Positions 1 through 8,105 of a stretch of 13,244 nucleotides of DNA are shown in pieces (within the stretch, counting starts at the first letter, position 1; each line of letters begins with the position of its first letter). A model generated the notes under the pieces. It had not been told where the DNA came from and did no database searches. It saw only the letters and a list, made by a program, of their open reading frames with translations. The DNA comes from an uncultured Bacteroidota bacterium (GTDB lineage Bacteria > Bacteroidota > Bacteroidia > Flavobacteriales > UA16). Both the position numbers and the translations under genes were made by a program. The stretch spans positions 1 to 13,244 of the forward strand of contig CACAUH010000036.1 of NCBI GenBank assembly GCA_902535565.1, written 5' to 3'.

Positions 1-1066
1 GGTCATGGGTCGCTTCGCAGCCCATTGGAGCCAGTCCTTGGATGGAAGCAATGCCGGCGTCCATGGCAACCACAGGAACGAGTCCTTGGCTTTCGAGCAG
101 GCTTTCTCGATGTCCTAAAAGGGCATTTCTCATCCGTGTTCGCTGTCCCTCTGTGAATGAGTTTACGCATTGGTCATAGGCGTAGTCCATGTAGTTCTCG
201 ACCAATGTTTCCGGACAGTTCATTGCGCTACAACCGGCGCTTCCTGTTGTGGGCGGGGTGTCGCAAATTTGATCCCCTTGGGCGCTGCAATTGGATTCGG
301 GATCGCAATCGTTGGTCAGGCGAAACGTGTGATACAGACCGAGGTAGTGACCGAGTTCATGGGTTAAGGACTTGTTCAGGTCGTAATTGTTGAGCAGGTC
401 GTATTCTTCTCCGATACCGAATACCCTGCGGTGCAAAACAACACCGTCATAAAACCCGCTGACTGGAGGTAGATATGCAAATCCAAGGGGCGACATGCCT
501 CCATTTAGACTTGAAACAATCCAGAGGTTCACGTAGTCTTCCTTTGGCCAATAGGACAAGGATTTGAGGTTGTTCTCAGATGAAGGGTGGAGGTTGTCGT
601 CCGTAACCAATCCGTCTTCTGCGTATTCCGGTATGGCATTCGCTGCATCCAGCCGCACGATGCCTGTTGTGGGATTGCCTTCGGGATCCCGTGCCGCCAA
701 TTCGAATTCAATGTCGACATCGACACCGCCATAATCTCCTCTGAAATCGGCATTCAAGGCATCGATAGCGCCCTGAACTTGGGCATCAGAAAGGTTATTT
801 TCGACGCCCACCGCTTCCCCGTGATGAAGGATGTGCACCACCACGGGTAAAGTGTACTCCGTTGTTGTTCGGTAAGAATTGGTCGCCATTTCGCGCAATG
901 CCGCTTCTACTGCGAAGAAGCTCCGGGCGTAGGTTGTGTCCGATGCAATGTTGGCATCGAGAATGGCTTCCGTTGCACACCGGTTTCCTTGTGCATGAGT
1001 ATCATTTTCCGGTGCGAGGGACAGCAGTAAGAAAAGCGGAATAAAGTGGCGTATTGCGGAGGACAT
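1..1066 (-). CDS. Exported M43-family (pappalysin/cytophagalysin-like) zinc metalloprotease, 3' end outside window
   Basis: The reverse strand reads without a stop from the ATG at 1066-1064 to the window edge, giving 355 residues of an incomplete protein. It begins with a hydrophobic signal peptide (MSSAIRHFIPLFLLLSLAP...HAQG). The M43 domain follows, with the usual early strand YTLPVVVHILHHGE at about residue 72 and LNADFRGDYGG. The zinc site is complete: HELGHYLGLYH at residues 236-246 (HExxHxxGxxH), with the Met-turn NYMDY at Met293 and cysteine-rich loops between them. After the catalytic domain, near residue 332, VVAMDAGIASIQG looks like the start of an accessory beta-sandwich domain. 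A T9SS sorting domain is expected beyond the edge but cannot be seen. The role is extracellular proteolysis. The family assignment is firm; the substrate is unknown. Confidence 0.93.
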   Translation of the reverse strand, partial: MSSAIRHFIPLFLLLSLAPENDTHAQGNRCATEAILDANIASDTTYARSFFAVEAALREMATNSYRTTTEYTLPVVVHILHHGEAVGVENNLSDAQVQGAIDALNADFRGDYGGVDVDIEFELAARDPEGNPTTGIVRLDAANAIPEYAEDGLVTDDNLHPSSENNLKSLSYWPKEDYVNLWIVSSLNGGMSPLGFAYLPPVSGFYDGVVLHRRVFGIGEEYDLLNNYDLNKSLTHELGHYLGLYHTFRLTNDCDPESNCSAQGDQICDTPPTTGSAGCSAMNCPETLVENYMDYAYDQCVNSFTEGQRTRMRNALLGHRESLLESQGLVPVVAMDAGIASIQGLAPMGCEATHD

Positions 1067-1119
1067 ATGGACGCGGTTTAGTTTCCTTACTCCCGGTTCC
1101 AAGTTCAGGTTGCAATTTT

Positions 1120-1152
1120 CAGCTATAAATTGTCGGGGTGCTGTTTTTCAAA
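1120..1152 (-). promoter_or_regulatory. Possible promoter of the M43 protease gene
   Basis: On the minus strand, TTTG (1152-1149) is followed after 21 bases by TATAGCTG (1127-1120). This resembles the Bacteroidota layout of TTG near -33 and TAnnTTTG near -7, with two mismatches in the -7 box. It would leave a leader of about 45 bases before the ATG at 1066. The TTTG lies in a small hairpin-forming inverted repeat, CTGTTT-TTC-AAACAG (1141-1155), which could be an operator. The rest of the 1067-1260 gap holds an AT-rich tract near 1165-1185 and the terminator at 1208-1235; no gene is seen there. Confidence 0.3.
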
Positions 1153-1207
1153 CAGTTAGAAGGTACGTATAATATGATATAAGCTTCAGATTGACCTGCT
1201 GATAAAC

Positions 1208-1235
1208 AACGCGGGGCCCATTTGGGCCCCGCGTT
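1208..1235 (-). terminator. Strong intrinsic terminator after the FKBP gene
   Basis: ACGCGGGGCCCA (1209-1220) and TGGGCCCCGCGT (1223-1234) are perfect reverse complements, and one further A-T pair (1208/1235) extends the stem to 13 bp. The stem is almost all G-C with a minimal loop. On the minus strand it lies 25 bases past the FKBP stop codon and is followed by a moderately T-rich stretch. On the plus strand it is followed by TTTTTAT, so it may work in both directions, but no plus-strand gene precedes it. Confidence 0.85.
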
Positions 1236-1260
1236 TTTATTGAGTTGTCCACAATGGATT

Positions 1261-1968
1261 TTAGTCCACTTTTTCGACTTCGAGCAGCTCGACCTTGAAA
1301 ATGAGGGTGGAGTTTGCACCAATCACATCACCTGTAGCTCTGGCACCGTAGGCCAAGTTTGAGGGGATGTAGAATGTGGTTTGCCCTCCCTTTTTCATCG
1401 TTTGCAATCCTTCTGTCCAACCGGAAATGACTTGGTTGAGTCCAAAGGTGGCGGGTTGACCTCTGTCATAGCTGCTGTCAAAGACGGTGCCGTCGATGAG
1501 GGTGCCATGGTAATGCACGGTCACGCGGTCATTTTCGTCGGGGCTGTCGCCATCGCCCTCTCTGTCGACGCGATACTGCAGGCCACTTGCCGTTTCCACC
1601 ACGCCCTCTTCACCGCGATTGGATTCGAGAAAGGCCAATCCAGCTTTGAGGTTGTCGTCTCCAGCCGCAGCTTCCTTGGCCTCCATTGTGGAGCGAACCA
1701 ATTCATTGGCCTGCTCAGGCGTCATCACCGCATTTCCGGACTGGACATCGGCAAATGCTTGTCCAATTTGAGAGGGCACGAAGTCCTTGATGCCTTGGTT
1801 TGTGACGTTTGTGGCAAACAGCACGCCAAGGGCGTAGCTCAGGGAGTCATTTTGATTTTCCATGTTGGGGGTTGGGGTGTTTTGGCCGTTGAGTGCACAT
1901 CCTGTCCAACCAAAGGGGAGGAAGGTGAGAGCAGCAAAACTTAGGATAGGAATTATGGAGCTTTTCAT
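1261..1968 (-). CDS. FKBP-type peptidyl-prolyl cis-trans isomerase lipoprotein (FkpA/Mip-like)
   Basis: This 235-aa protein isomerises Xaa-Pro bonds and helps fold exported proteins. The start at 1968 is chosen because its ATG shares four bases (ATGA) with the stop of yaaA and immediately opens a signal sequence, MKSSIIPILSFAALTFLPFG, ending in WTGC, so Cys24 is the likely lipid attachment site. An Asn/Thr/Pro-rich linker follows. Next is a helical FkpA/Mip-type dimerisation region (about residues 40-125, beginning NDSLSYALGVLFATNV). The C-terminal FKBP domain (about 145-235) keeps the active-site pocket: VHYHG, VFDSS, NQVISGW, NLAYG and STLIFKVELLE, corresponding to FKBP12 Tyr26, Phe36-Asp37, Val55-Ile56, Trp59, Tyr82 and Phe99. 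It is probably anchored on the periplasmic side of a membrane. A strong hairpin ends the transcript. Confidence 0.95.
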   Translation of the reverse strand: MKSSIIPILSFAALTFLPFGWTGCALNGQNTPTPNMENQNDSLSYALGVLFATNVTNQGIKDFVPSQIGQAFADVQSGNAVMTPEQANELVRSTMEAKEAAAGDDNLKAGLAFLESNRGEEGVVETASGLQYRVDREGDGDSPDENDRVTVHYHGTLIDGTVFDSSYDRGQPATFGLNQVISGWTEGLQTMKKGGQTTFYIPSNLAYGARATGDVIGANSTLIFKVELLEVEKVD

Positions 1969-2738
1969 GGTTTGGGTTGTGAAAGACGAGTGTAGGTCCA
2001 TTCGCTCTCGTTGGACAGGAGCGGGTTGAACCGATAGCCTTCTTCTGAGAATCGTTGAAGGCCTTGGGTATTTTGAATTTGTTCTTGAACGATGAATTTG
2101 GCCATTAAGCCCCGCGCATGCTTGGCATAGGTTCCGATCATTTTGTATCCCGATGGCGTCTCTTCTTTGAAGTTGCAGGTGATGACGGGTCCGGGTTGAC
2201 CAGAGAGCTTCACGGCCTTGGCATATTCTTGACTGGCGAGGTTCACAATGGGCATCCCTGCAGCATCATCGGCAAGCGCCTGTGCGAGGGTGTCCCCCCA
2301 ATGTGAGTAGAGGTTGTTGTTTGATCCAGGTGACCAGCGAAGTCCCATTTCGAGACGGTACGGCTGAATGAGGTCCAATGGGCGAAGCAGGCCGTACAAT
2401 CCGCTTAGGATGCGCAGGGTGTTTTGGGCAAAGTCGAAGTCACTTGAGTTCCAACGTTCTGCAGCGAGTGCTCGATAGACCTCGCCATGGAACGCCAAAA
2501 CGGCCGGTACGCTGTTTCCAGGATGGAATGGCGGTGCCCAATTCAAGTGCATCGAAGCCGTCTTCTCTGCGAGGGCAGGACTGATGTCCATCAGGGCAGT
2601 CAGCTCAGAGGGCGAGAGTCCTTTCAAAGCTTCCATCGCGGCCGAGGCCTCATCCAAGAATTGCGGTTGGCTGGCTCCAGCTGCCACAACTGAAGCATCC
2701 TTTCGGAAGGTCTTGGCCGGAGATAGAAGCACGCGCAT
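1965..2738 (-). CDS. yaaA: Peroxide stress protein YaaA (UPF0246/DUF328)
   Basis: The 257-aa product has the usual length for YaaA and keeps its signature segments: MRVLLSPAKT at the N-terminus, AFHGEVYRAL, RILSGLYGLLRPLD, QPYRLEMG, LYSHWGD, NLASQEYAKAV and MIGTYAKHARGLMAKFI. In Escherichia coli, YaaA limits free intracellular iron and so reduces oxidative DNA damage under peroxide stress; its biochemical mechanism is still incompletely known. No signal peptide is present, so it is cytosolic. It is the first gene of a two-gene transcript: its TGA overlaps the ATG of the FKBP lipoprotein as ATGA, implying translational coupling. The partner is a folding factor, which would fit a general stress unit, but that link is inference. 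Confidence 0.96.
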   Translation of the reverse strand: MRVLLSPAKTFRKDASVVAAGASQPQFLDEASAAMEALKGLSPSELTALMDISPALAEKTASMHLNWAPPFHPGNSVPAVLAFHGEVYRALAAERWNSSDFDFAQNTLRILSGLYGLLRPLDLIQPYRLEMGLRWSPGSNNNLYSHWGDTLAQALADDAAGMPIVNLASQEYAKAVKLSGQPGPVITCNFKEETPSGYKMIGTYAKHARGLMAKFIVQEQIQNTQGLQRFSEEGYRFNPLLSNESEWTYTRLSQPKP

Positions 2739-2745
2739 GGGGGCA

Positions 2746-2753
2746 CAAATCTA
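2746..2753 (-). promoter_or_regulatory. Bacteroidota -7 box for yaaA
   Basis: TAGATTTG read on the minus strand matches the TAnnTTTG consensus exactly and ends seven bases before the yaaA ATG at 2738. No TTG is seen at the usual -33 spacing. Transcription would start within a few bases of the ATG, giving an almost leaderless mRNA. Confidence 0.45.
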
Positions 2754-2781
2754 CATCAAGGCTAGGCCGACGTGAGCACCG

Positions 2782-2789
2782 TAATTTTG
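2782..2789 (+). promoter_or_regulatory. Bacteroidota -7 box for the T9SS surface protein gene
   Basis: TAATTTTG matches TAnnTTTG exactly and ends five bases before the ATG at 2795, so the mRNA would be leaderless or nearly so. No convincing -33 TTG is present. The box sits in the same 56-bp divergent spacer as the opposite-facing yaaA box. Confidence 0.45.
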
Positions 2790-2794
2790 ACAAC

Positions 2795-4702
2795 ATGAAC
2801 CGATCCCGTTTCGTTGCCGCCATTTGGTCGCTTTTGATTGCTTCTTCGATGTTCTGTCAAGATTGTCCCGAGGGCCAGCAGCCTTTCGCGTTGCACTTGC
2901 ACACGGACGCTTGGGGCTATGAACTCTACTGGGAAATGACACCCCAAAACGATGACTGCGGAACCAATACCCTGTTTTGGGGAGGCAATGCACTCGATGT
3001 TGGGTGTGATGGTGACGGAATTGATGGGGCGCCAGAGGGATATTATGACTCCTATTCGACCTTCATTGTCGATACGCTCTGTTGGACTCCCGGGGACTTG
3101 ATCACCCTCCATCATGTGGACAGTTACGGAGACGGTGGGACGTATTTCGAGGTGTATAACGAAGGTGTTTTGCAACACAGTTTTCAAGGAACCGGAACGG
3201 GGAACACGTGGACCTTTGACCCTTTCGCCGCGAGTGGCCCCGCCTACGACTCTCCGTGCGGGGCAACGTCTATCGAGGTCAACGGTCCTGTGGTCGTCGT
3301 GTCCAATGACAGTTGCACGGCTGCTTTTGGCGAGCCGGGAGCACCCGATTTTGATGGCGTTTATTCCTGTCAAATCAATGGCGGATGGTGTGAAGGTGCT
3401 GTCACGGGGTCTGCTTGGCTGACATTTATCGCAGAAGAGGGCAATTGCTGGATTACAGCCTGCACAGAGGAAACAGACTTTGACACGCAAATTGCCCTTT
3501 GGAAGGCAGAGGACTGCAATGACTTCAGCACGTTTGTGCTCGTGGCGGCAAACGATGATTTGCCCGGAGGATGCGGCCCTGGCAACGGCTATGCCAGTGG
3601 AATGTGGTCCGGCTGTCTGGAGGCAGGCGAAACGTACTTGATTCAGGTCGACGGTTGGCAAGATTCCAGGGGCCAAGCCGGGGTGCTCATCGAGAGTGTT
3701 GAAGATGGGCCTCAAGTCACATCCGCAACCGGCGGACTTGATTGTGCGCTGGGCAAAGAAGAGGAACCCAATGGCACCATTGTGTTGAATATTTCGGGGA
3801 CTGGTGGCAACTACACCGCTGCTTGGGTTGGTCCCAATGGTTATGCTGCTTCAGGACAGCAGATTTTGAATCTCTCTTCCGGTGCCTATTCTGCTGCGAT
3901 CGTCACCAGCTGTGGCAACACCCTGACCCATACTGTGGTCCTCACTGAACCCGATCCGATTGTGCTTGATCTTGAAGTCGTGCACCCCGAATGTCCTGAC
4001 TTGCCCAATGGAGAGGCATACCTCGCCGCCACCGGCGGTTCTGAACCTTATGAGATCGTGTGGTCCAATGCATTGGGTGAATTGGGCACGGGGCAGCTTC
4101 TGGAGGGATTGCTCGAGGGAGCATACGCCGTCGAAATCGAGGATGACAACGGATGTTCAGCCAACCTTTCCTTCACGCTTGAGGCGCAGGACGATGCCTT
4201 CGCATTTTCCCTCGGTCCGGACACCACCATCTGCGAGGAGGATCAACTCGTGCTCAGCGCTCCTGCAGGTCTGAGTTACATCTGGAGTGATGGCAGTGTC
4301 AATCAATTTCTGATCATCAATGGCACAGACCTCGGTCCGGGAACATATCCCGTGACTGTGCAGGCGTCCAATGCGTTTGGGTGCAGCCACGCGGATGCCA
4401 TTTTTATTACGGTCTTCGATTGCACAACAGGCATTGGAGATCTCGGGGGCGCTTTTGAAGGCCCGCAGGTTTACCCTAATCCTGTAGGAGCCGGCCAAGC
4501 GTGGGCCATTCATTGGCCTCGTTCTGTTCGCGTGGGAGTCCTTCCATGGACCCTTCGAGACGCGAGGGGCAGGGCACTTCAGTCGGGAATTTACAGGGGG
4601 GCAGGTGCACCGCTGATGGTGTCGGCACAGGGCCTCTCGGCAGGCCAGTATTTTATTGAAATGAAAGAAGAAGGTTGGGTTCTCCGCCTTGTCAGAAAGT
4701 GA
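2795..4702 (+). CDS. T9SS-secreted multidomain surface protein with SprB-like repeat
   Basis: This 635-aa exported protein has no recognisable catalytic domain and is probably a cell-surface or adhesion protein. Its signal peptide is MNRSRFVAAIWSLLIASSMFCQ. Residues about 23-145 form a beta-rich module starting DCPEGQ and containing VDSYGDG; the lysyl oxidase protein downstream carries a homologous module. Residues about 150-305 resemble the DTQIALW / AANDD / CLEAGETYLIQVDGW type of PPC-like jelly-roll. A region of Ig-like or SprB-like repeats follows; the clearest repeat begins HPECPDLPNGEAYLAATGG at residue 397. A gliding-protein-type domain (LGPDTTICEEDQLVL...YIWSDGS) comes next, then the T9SS type A sorting domain from about residue 556 (YPNP at 560-563, ending LRLVRK). 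The stop is six bases before the threonine aldolase start, so the genes are probably co-transcribed. Confidence 0.9.
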   Translation: MNRSRFVAAIWSLLIASSMFCQDCPEGQQPFALHLHTDAWGYELYWEMTPQNDDCGTNTLFWGGNALDVGCDGDGIDGAPEGYYDSYSTFIVDTLCWTPGDLITLHHVDSYGDGGTYFEVYNEGVLQHSFQGTGTGNTWTFDPFAASGPAYDSPCGATSIEVNGPVVVVSNDSCTAAFGEPGAPDFDGVYSCQINGGWCEGAVTGSAWLTFIAEEGNCWITACTEETDFDTQIALWKAEDCNDFSTFVLVAANDDLPGGCGPGNGYASGMWSGCLEAGETYLIQVDGWQDSRGQAGVLIESVEDGPQVTSATGGLDCALGKEEEPNGTIVLNISGTGGNYTAAWVGPNGYAASGQQILNLSSGAYSAAIVTSCGNTLTHTVVLTEPDPIVLDLEVVHPECPDLPNGEAYLAATGGSEPYEIVWSNALGELGTGQLLEGLLEGAYAVEIEDDNGCSANLSFTLEAQDDAFAFSLGPDTTICEEDQLVLSAPAGLSYIWSDGSVNQFLIINGTDLGPGTYPVTVQASNAFGCSHADAIFITVFDCTTGIGDLGGAFEGPQVYPNPVGAGQAWAIHWPRSVRVGVLPWTLRDARGRALQSGIYRGAGAPLMVSAQGLSAGQYFIEMKEEGWVLRLVRK

Positions 4703-4708
4703 TGTCCC

Positions 4709-5731
4709 ATGCAGGAGATTGATTTGAGGAGCGATACAGTTACCAAGCCAACGGCAGCCATGTTGGAGGCAATGATGGCCGCTCCCACAGGTGACGATGT
4801 TTACGGAGAGGACCCGACCGTCAACCGGCTTCAGGACATGTTGGCGGAACGCTTTGGGCAAGAAGCCGGTCTGTTTTGCCCGTCGGGTACCATGGCAAAC
4901 CAAATGGCCATCAACGTTCACACCCAGCCCGGGGATGAAGTGATTTGCCACAGGCTGAGCCATGTCTACAACTACGAGGGCGGGGGGATTGCGCGAAACA
5001 GTGGTGCCAGTGTTCGTCTTTTGGATGCCCCTCGAGGCGCCATGCTGGCGGATGCCATACGGTCTGAGGTGAATCCTGCAGACAGCCATTACGCGCGAAC
5101 AGCATTGATCTGCGTCGAGGACACAGTCAACAAGGGCGGGGGAGCAGTTCAATCCGCCGAAGTTCTGGAGGCGGGCTCGAGGGCCTGCCGCGACATGGGG
5201 TTGCCATTTCATTTGGATGGGGCCCGGGCGTGGAATGCCCTTCGCGCCACAGGTGAAGACTGGACGCGCTATGGCCGGAGGTTTGACAGCATTTCTCTCT
5301 GTCTTTCAAAAGGTCTGGGCACCCCTGTGGGATCGGTTTTGCTCGGAACCAAAGCGTTTATTGAAGAGGCCCACAGGTCCCGGAAGGTCATGGGCGGCGG
5401 GATGCGCCAAGTGGGCATTTTGGCCGCGGCAGGGTTACATGCTGTGGAACATCACTTTGACAGATTGGAAGAGGACCACCGCCGGGCTTCGGCAATCGGG
5501 AGCCAACTGGAATCCAACCCAGGGGTGGCCGCTGTGGCACCGGTCGAGACGAACATTGTCATTGCCACGTTGCCCGAGGGGCGACCAGCACAGCAGATGG
5601 TGGAGCACTTTTCCAATCGTGGCATCCTGTGCTCTGCCTTTGGCCCGAATAAAGTGCGGTGGGTGACCCACCTCGATTTTGGGGATGGTGCATTGGAAAA
5701 CGTGCTCGAGGTTATCGAGACTTGGTCTTGA
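4709..5731 (+). CDS. ltaE: Low-specificity L-threonine aldolase
   Basis: A PLP-dependent fold-type I enzyme of 340 aa that cleaves L-threonine and L-allo-threonine to glycine and acetaldehyde in the cytosol. The N-terminus [12 protein letters not shown] and [14 protein letters not shown] are hallmark segments of the family. Other conserved parts are [24 protein letters not shown] (the Asp that contacts the PLP pyridine nitrogen), [14 protein letters not shown] with the Schiff-base lysine at Lys201, [12 protein letters not shown], and TNIV in the small domain. No key residue is missing and the length is normal. The start follows the upstream stop by six bases and the end precedes the peptidase ATG by 29 bases, so it sits in the middle of a plus-strand transcript. 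Association with a peptidase gene is consistent with amino-acid catabolism, but that link is inference. Confidence 0.96.
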   Translation: MQEIDLRSDTVTKPTAAMLEAMMAAPTGDDVYGEDPTVNRLQDMLAERFGQEAGLFCPSGTMANQMAINVHTQPGDEVICHRLSHVYNYEGGGIARNSGASVRLLDAPRGAMLADAIRSEVNPADSHYARTALICVEDTVNKGGGAVQSAEVLEAGSRACRDMGLPFHLDGARAWNALRATGEDWTRYGRRFDSISLCLSKGLGTPVGSVLLGTKAFIEEAHRSRKVMGGGMRQVGILAAAGLHAVEHHFDRLEEDHRRASAIGSQLESNPGVAAVAPVETNIVIATLPEGRPAQQMVEHFSNRGILCSAFGPNKVRWVTHLDFGDGALENVLEVIETWS

Positions 5732-5760
5732 GCCTCGGCTTTGAAGCCTATTTTTCCGGC

Positions 5761-8079
5761 ATGAACCCGAAGCGCATCATGCCGGTGATTCCGGCCTTTC
5801 TTTTTGCTGTTGTTCTCACACTTTTACCGTCATCTTCCCGCGCCACAGAGGGGATGTGGATCCCCGCCTTGCTGCAGGCCGTAGAAGGAGACATGCAAGC
5901 CATGGGGCTCAAGTTGACCGCCGAGGACATCTACAGCATCAACCGAAGCTCCCTCAAAGACGCGATCGTTCAATTTGGCGGCGGTTGCACGGCCAGCCTG
6001 ATTTCGGACCAAGGCCTTCTGCTGACCAACCACCATTGTGGCTACGGAGAGATCCAATCGCACAGCAGCGTTGAGCGGGACATTCTCAAGGATGGCTTTT
6101 GGGCCATGACCCGACAAGAAGAACTGATGAATCCGGACCTGACGGCCATGTTCATCGTGCGCATAGAGGACGTGACCGATTCTGTACAGGCGGCGCGATC
6201 CCTTGGGGCCGAGGAAGAGGAAGCCATGCGCAAGCGCCTTGTGGCAGGCGCCACACAAGACAATGGCCATGATGCTGTTGTACGTGACTTTCTCTACGGC
6301 AACCAGCAATTTCTCATTGTGACCAAGACCTACAATGACGTCCGCCTTGTCGGGGCGCCGCCCAGCGCCATTGGCAAGTTCGGTGGGGATACAGACAATT
6401 GGGTCTGGCCGCGCCACACCGGTGATTTTTCACTGTTCCGCATATACAGCGCGCCAGACGGTTCGCCCGCTGAACCGAGCGCTGAGAACGTGCCCTTTGT
6501 TCCGGCGCATCACCTTCCCGTCTCCATGCACGGTGTCGAGGAAGGTGATTTTACGATGGTGTTTGGATTTCCTGGCCGCACCGAGCGTTACATTCCTGCT
6601 GCACAGGTCCAGCACCTCATCAACGAGCTAAACCCGACCCGCATCGCCATGCGGACAGCCAGTTTGGCGGTGATCAATGCCGCCATGCGCAGCGACGATG
6701 CCACTCGAATCGCATATGCAGCCAAGCAGAGTCGAATTGCCAATGCATGGAAGAAGTGGATTGGGCAAAATGAAGGCCTCATTGATTTTGGAGCCGTGCG
6801 GGAAAAGCAACAAGGACAACTTGAATTCGCACGAGAGGTCGTTCGACGTGACATAAAAGAGTACAAAACGGTCGTTGGCGATTTAACCAAAGGAGTTGAA
6901 GCGCTCAAACCCTACCTCGAGGCCCGATCGCTGTTTATCGAGTGGTTCTACTACGGACCTGAACTCCTTCGGTGGGCTGACGGGGTAGGAGACATTCTGA
7001 CCATGGCCGCCGATAAGGCTGTTTCGGACAGCGCGTTTGCGGCCAGAGCAGCGGAGGTCTTGTCGCAGGCAGAGGCGTTTTATTCAGATTACAATGCGAC
7101 CGTGGACGAGGGTGTTTTTGCCGCGGTCTTCCCACTCTATATGTCGGCGATGCCCGAGGGCTTTGCACCTGAAGTGGCAGTCGAGACATGGGAAGGCAAC
7201 GCAGATGCGAAGGCCATTGCTTCTGAATTGTACGGCGGGTCCATTCTTGATGATGGTGAGGCCTTCATGTCGCTTCTGCGCAACGCAGACCGAAAGGGAC
7301 TCAAAAAGAAGTCTGGAGACGCTGTGCTTCGATGGGCCAAGGAGACCTCGGATGGATATTGGGAGGGGGTTCGGTCGGAATATGGCAAACGCATGGCGGC
7401 ATTGGATGAAGACATGGGGCGATACCTGCGCGGTTTGCAGACAGTCTATCCCGACAGCACATTCTGGCCCGATGCCAACAGCACCTTGCGCCTGACCTAT
7501 GGTCGAATGGAGGGGAGCGAGCCTCGGGATGCCGTCACCTACAAACCGTTCACGACGGCAAATGGTGTCCTTGACAAATACACCCCGGGCGACCCTGAGT
7601 TTGATTTGCCCAAAGGCCTTGTGGATCAATTGCGCCAAAAGGAATACGGGCCTTATGCCGATTCGGAAGGCAACCTCAGGGTGTGCTTTCTGGGATCCAA
7701 TCACACCACAGGGGGCAATTCTGGTTCTCCTGCAATCAACGCCACGGGCGATTTGATCGGACTCAACTTTGACCGCACCTGGGAGAGCACCATGAGCGAT
7801 GTCCGGTTCGATGCGGACCGTTGTCGGAACATCATGGTGGACATTCGATACGTCTTGTGGGTCACCGACATCTATGCCGGTGCGACCCACCTTGTGCAAG
7901 AGATGACGCTCACAGAGCGCGATCCTGATAACTTGGCACCGGATTGGCGGCCTTTTGGGTCGGGAACTGGCATTGGTCGCGGTTACAACCAAGACGAGGA
8001 TGAACTCCGTGACGAGTTTAGACGCCGTTCACTGGAGCAACTTCAGGAACGACGGAAAAAAATGGAGAAAGGGAACTGA
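5761..8079 (+). CDS. dpp11: S46-family dipeptidyl-peptidase, DPP11-like (Asp/Glu-specific)
   Basis: A 772-aa exported serine exopeptidase that removes N-terminal dipeptides, probably in the periplasm. The frame is open further upstream into ltaE, but the ATG at 5761 is chosen because it opens a signal peptide (MNPKRIMPVIPAFLFAVVLT...SSRA) followed by the mature start TEGMW; an alternative is the Met at 5779. The chymotrypsin-like halves carry LLTNHHCGYG (catalytic His92), GGDTDNWVWPRHTGDF (catalytic Asp here, probably Asp222) and GGNSGSPAIN (Ser654). Specificity: NFDRTW places Arg672 exactly 18 residues after Ser654, matching Ser655/Arg673 of Porphyromonas gingivalis DPP11, where Arg selects acidic P1 residues; DPP7 has Gly there. 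A helical domain lies between the two halves. The length is close to the 710-720 aa typical of the family, slightly longer. Family assignment is very secure; specificity is inferred from one position. Confidence 0.93.
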   Translation: MNPKRIMPVIPAFLFAVVLTLLPSSSRATEGMWIPALLQAVEGDMQAMGLKLTAEDIYSINRSSLKDAIVQFGGGCTASLISDQGLLLTNHHCGYGEIQSHSSVERDILKDGFWAMTRQEELMNPDLTAMFIVRIEDVTDSVQAARSLGAEEEEAMRKRLVAGATQDNGHDAVVRDFLYGNQQFLIVTKTYNDVRLVGAPPSAIGKFGGDTDNWVWPRHTGDFSLFRIYSAPDGSPAEPSAENVPFVPAHHLPVSMHGVEEGDFTMVFGFPGRTERYIPAAQVQHLINELNPTRIAMRTASLAVINAAMRSDDATRIAYAAKQSRIANAWKKWIGQNEGLIDFGAVREKQQGQLEFAREVVRRDIKEYKTVVGDLTKGVEALKPYLEARSLFIEWFYYGPELLRWADGVGDILTMAADKAVSDSAFAARAAEVLSQAEAFYSDYNATVDEGVFAAVFPLYMSAMPEGFAPEVAVETWEGNADAKAIASELYGGSILDDGEAFMSLLRNADRKGLKKKSGDAVLRWAKETSDGYWEGVRSEYGKRMAALDEDMGRYLRGLQTVYPDSTFWPDANSTLRLTYGRMEGSEPRDAVTYKPFTTANGVLDKYTPGDPEFDLPKGLVDQLRQKEYGPYADSEGNLRVCFLGSNHTTGGNSGSPAINATGDLIGLNFDRTWESTMSDVRFDADRCRNIMVDIRYVLWVTDIYAGATHLVQEMTLTERDPDNLAPDWRPFGSGTGIGRGYNQDEDELRDEFRRRSLEQLQERRKKMEKGN

Positions 8080-8087
8080 GTCGGGCC

Positions 8088-8105
8088 TTTCCTCAGCTGA
8101 GGAAA
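8088..8105. repeat. Perfect 18-bp palindrome between convergent genes
   Basis: TTTCCTCAG followed directly by its reverse complement CTGAGGAAA. It begins eight bases after the peptidase stop and includes the last codons and the stop of the 40-aa gene on the other strand. As RNA it could form a 7-bp stem with an AGCT loop, but there is no U-tract on either side, so it is not a classical intrinsic terminator. Confidence 0.6.

Noticed and set aside
1208..1240. Hairpin as terminator of a plus-strand gene
   Set aside because: The T-tract on the plus strand is good, but no plus-strand gene precedes it; the minus-strand FKBP gene ends 25 bases away.
2762..3715. 317-codon minus-strand frame opposite the surface protein
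   Set aside because: Antisense to the signal peptide and first domains of a clear T9SS protein, with no motif of its own.
4157..5212. 351-codon minus-strand frame across the surface protein and ltaE
   Set aside because: It spans the boundary of two well-supported plus-strand genes and its product shows no domain or signal; it is a shadow frame.
5659..5760. Upstream extension of the S46 peptidase frame
   Set aside because: It overlaps the end of ltaE and encodes a non-hydrophobic stretch before the real signal peptide at 5761.
7084..7992. 302-codon minus-strand frame opposite the S46 peptidase
   Set aside because: Overlaps the catalytic-serine half of a secure gene and has no recognisable features.
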